This document shows positions 56,802 through 64,000 of a stretch of DNA of 64,000 nt, in pieces. Within the stretch, counting starts at the first letter, position 1. Every line of letters starts with the position of its first letter. Made by a program: the position numbers and the translations under genes. The notes below the pieces were generated by a model. It ran no database searches, had not been told where the DNA came from, and saw only the letters and a list, made by a program, of their open reading frames with translations. Source of the stretch: Pseudarthrobacter sp. ATCC 49987 (GTDB lineage: Bacteria; Actinomycetota; Actinomycetes; Actinomycetales; Micrococcaceae); NCBI RefSeq assembly GCF_009928425.1, contig NZ_JAABNS010000001.1, positions 496,001 to 560,000 of the forward strand. The letters run 5' to 3'.

Positions 56802-57782
56802 TTAGTGGGCGCGGTGGTCCTGGACGGTCATCCGCGGGCCGAAGGTGGGTTTCCGGAAGCCGCTGAGGGCGATCATCCGGACAACGCGCTGCCGGTGTCC
56901 GGCCCATGGAGCCAGCAGGCGGAGCATCCCGGCGTCGTCAGTCCGGCGTCCGGTCAGCGCCGCGCCCACATAGGCCGCGAGGTGGTAGTCGCCCACCGCG
57001 ATTGAGTCCGGGCAGCCGTGGGTGCGCTGCACCACCTCCGCCGCGGTCCACGCCCCAATGCCGGGAAGGGTCTGCAGCTTTGCGGAGGCCTCTGCCGCCG
57101 GGAGCGCGGCGAGCCGTTCCAGCGCGACGGCGGAGCGCAGCGCGCGCATGACGGTCGCCGAACGCTGGGGGCCAACCCCGGCCTGGTGCCATTCCCAGGA
57201 CGGGATGCGCAGCCACTGCTCGGGGGTGGGCTGGACCATCAGGTTGGCGGGCGCGACAGTACCGGCGCCGGGGGCCGGCGTGCCGAAGCGGTACATCAGA
57301 TACCGGTAGCCGCGCCGGGCCTCGATCACCGTGACCTTCTGCTCCAGGATCGTGGGCACGAGGGAATCGACCAGGCGACCGGTGGCGGGCAGCCGCACAG
57401 CGGGGTTCCGGCGTCGGGCCTCCACAACCATCCGGGGGAGCGTGGCGTGGAACGCCGGCTCGTCAAAGCCGGACCAGTCGTCGTCACGGCCCAGCATCCG
57501 CGGCACGGAATCGGCGGCCGCGCCCGCGCCCGGTCCCCAGGCCTGGACGTCGATGGCCGGGTCCTCCGGCGGGCCGGCGGCGGTGAGGCGGAGCGTGGCC
57601 GGACCCGACGGCGTGGTGAATCCCAGCCAGAGCCCGTCCGGCGCTGCGCGGATGGACGGGTCGCCATGTCCCCGCAGGAGCGTTCCGATTGTCTGGGACA
57701 GGTCGAAGGGGCCGCCCGGATGCCAGCGGAGCGAGGCGTCCGCCGCGGCGGCAAAGCCGGCGGGGACGTCTGCAATGGTCAT
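56802..57782 (-). CDS. AlkA-type DNA-3-methyladenine glycosylase
   Basis: 326 residues of the HhH-GPD superfamily. Helix-hairpin-helix LQTLPGIGAWTAAEVVQR with the catalytic Asp in IAVGDYHLAAYV. SLVPTILEQKVTVIEARRGY is also typical. Excises alkylated bases in base-excision repair. Alternatively called a 3-methyladenine glycosylase 2-family protein. ATG at 57782. Confidence 0.87.
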   Translation of the reverse strand: MTIADVPAGFAAAADASLRWHPGGPFDLSQTIGTLLRGHGDPSIRAAPDGLWLGFTTPSGPATLRLTAAGPPEDPAIDVQAWGPGAGAAADSVPRMLGRDDDWSGFDEPAFHATLPRMVVEARRRNPAVRLPATGRLVDSLVPTILEQKVTVIEARRGYRYLMYRFGTPAPGAGTVAPANLMVQPTPEQWLRIPSWEWHQAGVGPQRSATVMRALRSAVALERLAALPAAEASAKLQTLPGIGAWTAAEVVQRTHGCPDSIAVGDYHLAAYVGAALTGRRTDDAGMLRLLAPWAGHRQRVVRMIALSGFRKPTFGPRMTVQDHRAH

Positions 57783-57946
57783 CCGACCATGATTCCACGA
57801 ACGCCTGGCAGCGGCCGTATCTGCGGCACCCGGGGCCGGGGCCGTACGGCCCTTAAACTCCCGCGCTGCCGGGGCTAGACTCCGGCTGTGGGACGGGCTG
57901 CCTGTGCCTGCCCTTTGGCCCGAATCCTTGTTCTTAGGAGAGTGTT

Positions 57947-58375
57947 ATGGCTGGTGGAGTAGTACATTTTGAGATCCCCGCGGACGACGAGAACCGCGCG
58001 CGGGAGTTCTACAGCTCGGTGTTCGGCTGGGGCTTTCAGGTTATGCCGGAGATGGAATACAGCCTGGCGATGACCACGCCGATGGACGAGCATGGCCGGC
58101 CGGCGGTGTCCGGTTCCATCAACGGCGGACTGTTCAAACGGGGGGAAGGGCTCACGGCGCCGGTTGTCACGGTGGACGTGGACGACATCGACGCCGCGCT
58201 GGAGAAAATCACCGCGCTCGGCGGATCGACGTACCGGGAAAAGTTGGAGGTGCCCGGGTCTGGCTGGAACGCCTACTTCAAGGACTCCGAAGGCAACATT
58301 GTGGGACTGTGGCAGAACGCGGCGCCCGACGCCGCCGCGGGCTCCACCGCTGCCGGAAACGACATCGGCGCCTGA
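57947..58375 (+). CDS. VOC-family protein (CFP32-like)
   Basis: 142 residues: GGVVHFEIPADDENRAREFY, SSVFGWGFQVMPEMEYSLAM and KLEVPGSGWNAYFKDSEGNI are characteristic of the 27-kDa-antigen-like VOC proteins, here with one domain pair. Possible glyoxalase or resistance role. ATG at 57947 after AGGAGAGTGTT. Confidence 0.87.
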   Translation: MAGGVVHFEIPADDENRAREFYSSVFGWGFQVMPEMEYSLAMTTPMDEHGRPAVSGSINGGLFKRGEGLTAPVVTVDVDDIDAALEKITALGGSTYREKLEVPGSGWNAYFKDSEGNIVGLWQNAAPDAAAGSTAAGNDIGA

Positions 58376-58397
58376 CGCCGTCGTCGGCGTCCTGCCT

Positions 58398-59585
58398 TCA
58401 GTGCATCCCGGTGGTGAGCCAGAGTGCGACGACCGCGAGCGGGACGGTGAGGACGACGGCGGCGAGGCCGGCGGCCGCGAATCCGCCCCAGCGGATCTCG
58501 ACGTTGAGCGTGCGGAGCCGTTCGTGCCAGAGCAGTGTGGCCAGCGACGCCCACGGGGTCACCAGCGGGCCGAGGTTCACCCCGATCAGCAGGGCCGCCA
58601 GCCGCACCGGCGAGTCTCCTACCGGCTCCAACGCGAGGTAGGCCGGCAGGTTGTTCACTGCGTTCGCCGCTCCGGCCCCCAGGCCCGCAAGCTGCAGCAG
58701 TGCCGGGAGGCCCTCGCCCGATCCGGCGATCCTTGACAGGAAACGCGTCAGGCCGTTCGCGTGCAGGGCCTCCACCACCATGAACAGCCCCGAGGTGAGC
58801 ATGAGCGGGCGCCAGGGAACCATGGACCAGCGCAGCGCAGAGCGGCGCCGGCAGAGGAAAAGACCAAGCAGGACCGCCGCCGCCGCCATCGCAGGGAACT
58901 GCACGGGTACACCGGAGACGAGGGCGGGGAGCAGCAGCACCATCACCCCCGACGCCGAGTACAGCAGCACCTTGTCCCGCGCCCTGTGGACGGGCTGCGG
59001 TGGGTAGCGGCCGGCCAGGTCCTTCCGGAAGGCCAGCCACAGCAGCCCGATCGGGACCAGGATCCCCACCAGCGCCGGCGCCCAGACGAGGCCGGCGAAG
59101 GCGGCCGGGCTGAGGTTCAGCCGGTCCTGGGCCAGCAGATTGGTCAGGTTCGACACCGGCAGCAGCAGGGAAGCGGTGTTGGCCAGCCAGACCGTGGTCA
59201 GGGCAAACGGCAGCGGCGGGATCCGGGCGTGGATCGCCAGCAGCACGACGACGGGGGTCACGAGCACCGCCGTCGTATCCAGGGACAGGAACACGGTGGA
59301 GACGGTGGCCAGGCCGATCACGAGCAGCCACATCAGGGAAACCCGGCCCCGGCCCAGCGCCGCGAGACGCTCCGTCACGACCCGGAACAGGCCGGCGTCG
59401 TCGACCATTTCCGTCACCAGGGACATCGCCACAACGAAGGTCAGCACGGGGACGGTGCGGCCGGCCAGTTCCTGGAAAGCGGGCCAGGGCAGGAGGCCGG
59501 TGAGCAGCGCGGCGGTGCCCGCCGCCAGCATCCCGGCAGGGAGCAGATAGCTCTTCAGGGGCTTCAGCCAGCGCCAGCTCGTCAC
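58398..59585 (-). CDS. ArsB/SLC13-like ion permease
   Basis: 395 residues with about ten helices. GRTVPVLTFVVAMSLVTEMV, LSLDTTAVLVTPVVVLLAIH, TASLLLPVSNLTNLLAQDRL and NAVNNLPAYLALEPVGDSPV are typical of the ArsB/CitM ion-transporter superfamily. No arsenic genes are adjacent, so arsenite is not implied; other anions or Na+/H+ exchange are possible. GTG at 59585 is my start; the frame is open further but runs into the cbs promoter region. Confidence 0.82.
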   Translation of the reverse strand: MTSWRWLKPLKSYLLPAGMLAAGTAALLTGLLPWPAFQELAGRTVPVLTFVVAMSLVTEMVDDAGLFRVVTERLAALGRGRVSLMWLLVIGLATVSTVFLSLDTTAVLVTPVVVLLAIHARIPPLPFALTTVWLANTASLLLPVSNLTNLLAQDRLNLSPAAFAGLVWAPALVGILVPIGLLWLAFRKDLAGRYPPQPVHRARDKVLLYSASGVMVLLLPALVSGVPVQFPAMAAAAVLLGLFLCRRRSALRWSMVPWRPLMLTSGLFMVVEALHANGLTRFLSRIAGSGEGLPALLQLAGLGAGAANAVNNLPAYLALEPVGDSPVRLAALLIGVNLGPLVTPWASLATLLWHERLRTLNVEIRWGGFAAAGLAAVVLTVPLAVVALWLTTGMH

Positions 59586-59673
59586 CGCAATATCTTCGCA
59601 TTCGGCGGCCCCGATGACCGTCCCGACGTGCCTGAATCCGCCCCTGGCGGGTGGAGACGGTAACTTTGTACCT

Positions 59674-61059
59674 ATGAAGTACGCCCAGTCCGTTCTGGAC
59701 CTCATCGGCAATACGCCGCTCGTCAAGCTCCACCACGTCACCGACGGCATCGGGGCCACGGTCCTGGTGAAGCTGGAATACCTGAACCCCGGCGGTTCAA
59801 TCAAAGACCGCATCGCGGTGAAGATGATCGAGGAGGCCGAACGCACCGGCAAGCTCCTGCCCGGCGGCACCATCGTGGAACCCACCTCCGGCAACACCGG
59901 CGTCGGGCTGGCCCTGGTGGCCCAGCAGAAGGGCTACCGGTGCATCTTCGTGGTGCCGGACAAGGTCGGCGAGGACAAGCGCGCCGTGCTGCAGGCCTAC
60001 GGCGCCGAGGTCGTGGTGACGCCCACCGCCGTCGCCCCCGACAGCCCGCAAAGCTACTACGGTGTCTCGGACCGGCTGGTCACCGAGATCCCCGGCGCCT
60101 ACAAGCCCGACCAGTTCTCCAACCCGGCCGCCCCGGCCAGCCACTACGAATCCACCGGCCCGGAAATCTGGCGCGACACGGACGGCCGGGTCACGCACTG
60201 CGTGATCGGGGCCGGCACGGGCGGAACCATCACCGGCACCGGCCGGTACCTCAAGGAAGTCTCCGCCGGCCGTGCGGAGTCCGACGGCGGCGTGGTCAAG
60301 ATCATCGGCGCGGACCCGGCAGGTTCGGTCTACTCCGGCGGCACCGGCCGGCCGTACTTCGTCGAAGGTGTCGGCGAGGACATGTGGCCTGCCAACTACG
60401 ACAAGGCCGTCCCCGACGACGTCATCGCCGTGAGCGACGCCGACTCCTTCGAGATGACGCGCCGGCTGGCCCGCGAGGAGGGCCTGCTCGTGGGCGGTTC
60501 CTCCGGCATGGCCGTCGTCGCCGCCCTGCAGGTCGCCAAGGACCTGCCGGATGATGCCGTCGTCGTCGTGATCCTGCCGGACTCCGGCCGCGGCTACCTC
60601 GCCAAGATCTTCAACGACCAGTGGATGCGCTCCTACGGCTTCCTCGCCAGCGGGGACGAAGCCTCCGTGGGCGAGATCCTCAAGGCCAAGACCGGGGAGC
60701 TGCCGGACCTCGTGCACATCCACCCCAACGAGAGCGTCCGCGACGTCATCAACATCATGAACGAGTACGGGGTCTCCCACATCCCGGTGCTGTCGCAGGA
60801 GCCGCCGGTGGTGATGGGCGAGGTCCTCGGCGCCGTCGACGAGCGCACCCTGACCGCGAAGCTGTTCCGCGGTGAAGCCAAGCTCTCGGACAAGATTTCC
60901 GAACACATGGAGGCCCGGCTGCCGGTGATCGGCTCGCTCGAATCGATCTCGACGGCCCGCGAACTCCTCTCCGACGCGGACACCCTGATGGTGACCTTCG
61001 TCGGCGCTCCGGTGGGGATCCTGACCCGCCACGACCTCCTCGCCTACCTGAGCAACTGA
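59674..61059 (+). CDS. cbs: Cystathionine beta-synthase
   Basis: 461 residues. PLP lysine in LNPGGSIKDRIAVKMIEEAE, phosphate loop EPTSGNTGVGLAL and GAGTGGTITGTGRYLK. Two CBS domains follow residue 330 (VHIHPNESVRDVINIMNEYG). Condenses serine (or O-acetylserine) with homocysteine to cystathionine. No heme domain, as in bacteria. A -10-like TAACTT just before ATG 59674 suggests a leaderless mRNA. metB follows. Confidence 0.94.
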   Translation: MKYAQSVLDLIGNTPLVKLHHVTDGIGATVLVKLEYLNPGGSIKDRIAVKMIEEAERTGKLLPGGTIVEPTSGNTGVGLALVAQQKGYRCIFVVPDKVGEDKRAVLQAYGAEVVVTPTAVAPDSPQSYYGVSDRLVTEIPGAYKPDQFSNPAAPASHYESTGPEIWRDTDGRVTHCVIGAGTGGTITGTGRYLKEVSAGRAESDGGVVKIIGADPAGSVYSGGTGRPYFVEGVGEDMWPANYDKAVPDDVIAVSDADSFEMTRRLAREEGLLVGGSSGMAVVAALQVAKDLPDDAVVVVILPDSGRGYLAKIFNDQWMRSYGFLASGDEASVGEILKAKTGELPDLVHIHPNESVRDVINIMNEYGVSHIPVLSQEPPVVMGEVLGAVDERTLTAKLFRGEAKLSDKISEHMEARLPVIGSLESISTARELLSDADTLMVTFVGAPVGILTRHDLLAYLSN

Positions 61060-61143
61060 CCCCAGCAACTGGTTTCAGCAATTGACCCGGATGCCGGAAC
61101 GCCCTCCCAGGGGCGCCCCGGCCGCCGGCCGAAAGGAACGCAT

Positions 61144-62358
61144 ATGTCTTTGCCAGAAAGCTCTTCCGCCAAAACCGCCGGGTTCAACACCCGCGCCGTG
61201 CACGCCGGCCAGGAGTTCGAGCCGCGCACCGGCGCCGTCGTGCCGCCCGTGCATTTCTCCACCACCTATGCCCAGGAAGCGATCGGCGTGCTGCGGGCCG
61301 GCTACGAATACGGCCGCGGGACCAACCCCACCCGTGACTCGCTGCAGGAACAGCTCGCAGCGCTGGAAGGCGGGACCGCCGCGTTCTCCTTCAGCTCCGG
61401 CCTCGCCGCCGAGGACTCCATGATCCGCGCCCTCACCCGGCCCGGCGACCACATCGTGCTCGGCAACGACGCCTACGGCGGCACCTACCGGCTGATTGCC
61501 CGGGTGCTGGGGGAGTGGGGCATCGGCAACACCCCGGTGGACATGTCCAACCTTGACGCCGTGGCGAAGGCCGTGGCAGCTGGGGGGTCGAACGGCGGCA
61601 AGACCCGGCTCGTCTGGGTCGAGACGCCGTCGAACCCGATGATGAAGATCACCGACATCGCGGCCCTGTCCAAGGTGGCGCACGACGCTGGTGCCCTCCT
61701 CGTGGTGGACAACACCTTCGCCTCGCCATACCTGCAGAACCCGCTGGCCCTCGGCGCCGACGTCGTGGTTCACTCCACCACCAAGTACATCGGCGGACAC
61801 TCCGACGTCGTCGGCGGCGCCATCATCGTCAACGACCCGGAGCTGGCGGAGAAGATCGGCTTCGTGCAGTTCGCCGTCGGTGCCGTCTCCGGCCCGATGG
61901 ACGCGTTCCTGACCACCCGGGGCCTGAAGACCCTCGGCGTGAGGATGGACCGGCACAGCGACAACGCCCAGGCCGTAGCGGAGTGGCTGCTGCAGCGGCC
62001 CGAGGTTGAGGCCGTGCTGTACCCGGGCCTGCCCTCACACCCCGGGCACGAGCTCGCGAAGAAGCAGATGAAGAAGTTCGGCGGGATGATCTCCGTGCAG
62101 TTCAAGGGCGGCGAAGCCGCGGCACGCAAGGTGGCCGAGTCCACCTCCGTGTTCACCCTCGCGGAGTCCCTTGGCGGGATCGAATCCCTCATGAACTACC
62201 CCTCGGAAATGACGCACGCCTCGGTCAAAGGCACTGAACTGGCCGTCCCGGTCAACCTGATCCGGCTCTCCTGCGGCATCGAGGACGTCGAGGACCTCAT
62301 CGCCGACCTGGAGCAGGCGTTCGCGCAGATTGCCACCGCCGGTGAGTCAGGCAGCTAA
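61144..62358 (+). CDS. metB: Cystathionine gamma-synthase/lyase
   Basis: 404 residues of the Cys/Met metabolism PLP family. PLP lysine in DVVVHSTTKYIGGHSDVVGG; other motifs are YGRGTNPTRDSLQEQLAALE and TLAESLGGIESLMNYPSEMT. Gamma-synthase and gamma-lyase cannot be told apart by eye. With cbs 84 bp upstream it forms a reverse-transsulfuration pair; lyase activity would fit that pathway. ATG at 61144 after GAAAGGAACGCAT. Confidence 0.92.
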   Translation: MSLPESSSAKTAGFNTRAVHAGQEFEPRTGAVVPPVHFSTTYAQEAIGVLRAGYEYGRGTNPTRDSLQEQLAALEGGTAAFSFSSGLAAEDSMIRALTRPGDHIVLGNDAYGGTYRLIARVLGEWGIGNTPVDMSNLDAVAKAVAAGGSNGGKTRLVWVETPSNPMMKITDIAALSKVAHDAGALLVVDNTFASPYLQNPLALGADVVVHSTTKYIGGHSDVVGGAIIVNDPELAEKIGFVQFAVGAVSGPMDAFLTTRGLKTLGVRMDRHSDNAQAVAEWLLQRPEVEAVLYPGLPSHPGHELAKKQMKKFGGMISVQFKGGEAAARKVAESTSVFTLAESLGGIESLMNYPSEMTHASVKGTELAVPVNLIRLSCGIEDVEDLIADLEQAFAQIATAGESGS

Positions 62359-62364
62359 CCACCC

Positions 62365-63639
62365 GTGACCACCACCACCGCCAGGGCCACGCCCTCCACC
62401 ACCCGCGGCTGGCTCGCGACGGCGGCCGGCGCGCTCGCCGTCGTCGTCGCCCTGGTGGTGCTGTACTCGGCGTACATCCCGCTGATGAACGACTTCGAGG
62501 TCTACTTCTACGGCGGCAACCGGGTGCTGCAGTCCGGCGAGACCGGCGTCAACGAGCTTTACGCGGCGCGGGACGGGCTGCCGTTCACGTACCCGCCCTT
62601 CGCCGCGCTGCTGTTCGCCGCCCTGGCGACGCTGGGCCAAAGCGGCGGCAGCCTCGTGTTCATCACGACCGCGCTGCTGGGCGCCGCAATCGTGTCCGCC
62701 TGGCTCGCACGGCACTACTTCCGCCTCGGCAGCTGGCGGAACGCGTTCGCCGACTGGCGTTTCCGGGCCCTGGCGCTGGCAGGCACCGCGGCGATCCTGC
62801 TCCTGGGGCCGTGGCGGGACACCTTCGACTTCGGCCAGATCAACATCATCCTGATGGGCCTGATCCTCGGCGACTTTGCGCTCTTCGGGAAAGCCCGGGC
62901 GGGGCAGATCCGCTGGCCCGCAGGGCTGCTGATCGGCATCGCGGCGGGCATCAAACTGACCCCGCTCGCGTTCGGGCTCTATTTCCTGGTCCGCCGCGAC
63001 TTCAAGGCCCTCGGCTGGATGGCCGCCGGCTTCTTCGGCTCGATCGGCCTGGCCTGGGCCGTACTGCCCACGGCCTCACTGACCTTCTGGACCAAGATCC
63101 TGCCCGACACCGGACGGATCGGCGGGCCGGCGTACGTGGACAACCTCTCGGTCAAGGGCCTGCTGCTGCACCTGGGACTGCCGGATTCCGGCCTGACGAG
63201 CCTGTTGTGGCTCGCGTTGTCACTGGCCCTGGCCGCGACAGCCGCGCTCGTGATCAAGTGGGCGGTGGCCGCCGAGGAGAACTTCGTCGCCGTCTCCGCC
63301 ACCGCCGTGCTGATGCTGCTGGTCAGTCCGGTGTCCTGGTCCCACCACTGGGTCTGGATGGCCGTTGCCCTGCCCAGCATGGGCTTCGCCATCCACCGGG
63401 TGCCGTCCCGCAACGGACGGATGCGCCTGGCCGGGTGGATCATCGTCACGTTCTCGGCCCTGTCCTTCTACCTGACGCCCAAGTACCTGTCGGTCATGGC
63501 AGGAGCGGCCGAGTGGGGCAAGGACCCGCAGACCCAATGGCAGCTCATCGTGGCCAGCCTCGGGGTGCTCTGCGGCATCGCCATGCTGGTCTACTGGGCC
63601 CTGGCCTACCGGCCGTCCCGCGCCGCGCTCCGCCCCTAG
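62365..63639 (+). CDS. GT87-type integral membrane glycosyltransferase
   Basis: 424 residues with about ten helices and the DUF2029 pattern: MNDFEVYFYGGNRVLQSGET, LPFTYPPFAALLFAAL, DFGQINIILMGLILGDF and GIAAGIKLTPLAFGLYFLVR. These are polyprenyl-phosphate-mannose-dependent alpha-mannosyltransferases in relatives. GTG at 62365, six bases after the metB stop. Confidence 0.87.
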   Translation: MTTTTARATPSTTRGWLATAAGALAVVVALVVLYSAYIPLMNDFEVYFYGGNRVLQSGETGVNELYAARDGLPFTYPPFAALLFAALATLGQSGGSLVFITTALLGAAIVSAWLARHYFRLGSWRNAFADWRFRALALAGTAAILLLGPWRDTFDFGQINIILMGLILGDFALFGKARAGQIRWPAGLLIGIAAGIKLTPLAFGLYFLVRRDFKALGWMAAGFFGSIGLAWAVLPTASLTFWTKILPDTGRIGGPAYVDNLSVKGLLLHLGLPDSGLTSLLWLALSLALAATAALVIKWAVAAEENFVAVSATAVLMLLVSPVSWSHHWVWMAVALPSMGFAIHRVPSRNGRMRLAGWIIVTFSALSFYLTPKYLSVMAGAAEWGKDPQTQWQLIVASLGVLCGIAMLVYWALAYRPSRAALRP

Positions 63640-63672
63640 CTTTCTTGAAGGAAGGCAGCTAGGGTCGTCCGC

Positions 63673-64000
63673 GTGGCACTTCGATCCGACTGGTCCCAGC
63701 GGAACTGCAGCATGGCCCGCGGCCTGGACATCCTTGGCGACCCGTGGGGCATGCTGGTCCTGCGCGAGGTCTTCTTCGGCAACGGCCGTTTCGACTCGAT
63801 GAAGGCCCGGCTCGGGGCAGCGGATTCCGTCCTCACCAGGCGCCTCGCAGCCCTCGTTGACGCCGGGCTGCTCACCCGCCGGCCGTACGACGGCGGCCGC
63901 GCCCGCCAGGAGTACGTGCTCACCGCCAAAGGTGAGGACGCGCTGCCGGTGCTCAACGCCCTTGTCATCTGGGCCGAAAAATACCTCCCGGCCCCGTCCG
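63673..64000 (+). CDS. HxlR-family transcriptional regulator (3' end cut)
   Basis: At least 109 residues, continuing past the window. NCSMARGLDILGDPWGMLVL then REVFFGNGRFDSMKARLGAA and VLTRRLAALVDAGLLTRRPY are the HxlR winged helix; the Cys near the start (NCSMARG) is the redox-type cysteine of this family. GTG at 63673. Confidence 0.87.
   Translation, partial: MALRSDWSQRNCSMARGLDILGDPWGMLVLREVFFGNGRFDSMKARLGAADSVLTRRLAALVDAGLLTRRPYDGGRARQEYVLTAKGEDALPVLNALVIWAEKYLPAPS

Noticed and set aside
58273..59736. 487-residue minus-strand frame in the ArsB-like region
   Set aside because: Frame-shifted shadow of the permease; Arg/Gly/Ala-rich.

Overview
The window is high-GC actinobacterial chromosome. 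Gene content and style point to Micrococcaceae, most like Arthrobacter or Pseudarthrobacter: an FprA-type ferredoxin reductase, Fur-katA, tandem GAF-ANTAR regulators, DUF2510, DUF732-like, WhiB-like and SHOCT proteins, many GTG starts and TGA/ATG stop-start overlaps. The genus is inferred; nothing here proves it.

Layout. 1-15.8 kb is ordinary chromosome. It holds a universal stress protein (cut by the window edge), RarD, FprA, an alcohol/acetaldehyde catabolic cluster (GAF regulator, aldehyde dehydrogenase, AdhP, DUF779), an amino-acid permease with a TetR regulator, a Fur-katA peroxide operon with a clear palindromic operator, an MFS exporter and HtpX. 15.95-29.63 kb is integrated element 1, bounded by a perfect 24-bp direct repeat that is the 3' end of yajQ. 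It carries a tyrosine integrase, excisionase, three XRE-type regulators, two lipoproteins, a DUF2510 membrane protein, a replication-like gene with internal repeats, and a tail module (tape measure, tail-fibre-like protein). I see no capsid, portal or terminase gene. yajQ, a small gene and tRNA-Tyr(GTA) follow. 30.79-40.62 kb is integrated element 2, bounded by a perfect 26-bp direct repeat of the tRNA-Tyr 3' end. It carries integrase, XRE regulator, excisionase, a RepA-like ATPase, a WhiB-like protein and an HK97-type major capsid protein, but no tail genes. A complete ISL3-family insertion with an 8-bp target duplication sits after the capsid gene. The right end holds a three-gene toxin-antitoxin-chaperone (TAC) operon with a SecB-like chaperone. 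Without both elements the chromosome would read htpX-yajQ-tRNA-Tyr-SRPBCC gene.

40.8-64 kb is chromosome again: small stress-type proteins, an ArsR/AHSA1 pair with a palindromic operator over the start codon, DUF1059 overlapping an EAL protein, GAF-ANTAR regulators, MgtC, acetyltransferases, a thioesterase behind a perfect palindrome, an ABC exporter, thioredoxin, an acyl-CoA ligase, an AlkA-type glycosylase, an ArsB-type permease, the cbs-metB transsulfuration pair, a GT87-type membrane protein and a truncated HxlR regulator.

The most interesting content is the mobile part. Two phage-satellite-like elements lie about 1.2 kb apart with complementary cargo (tail genes in one, capsid in the other). 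Both integrases have 11-bp-phased arm-site repeats inside their own 3' coding ends. One element carries a TAC system, a family with known or proposed antiphage function. No rRNA genes and no CRISPR arrays were seen.
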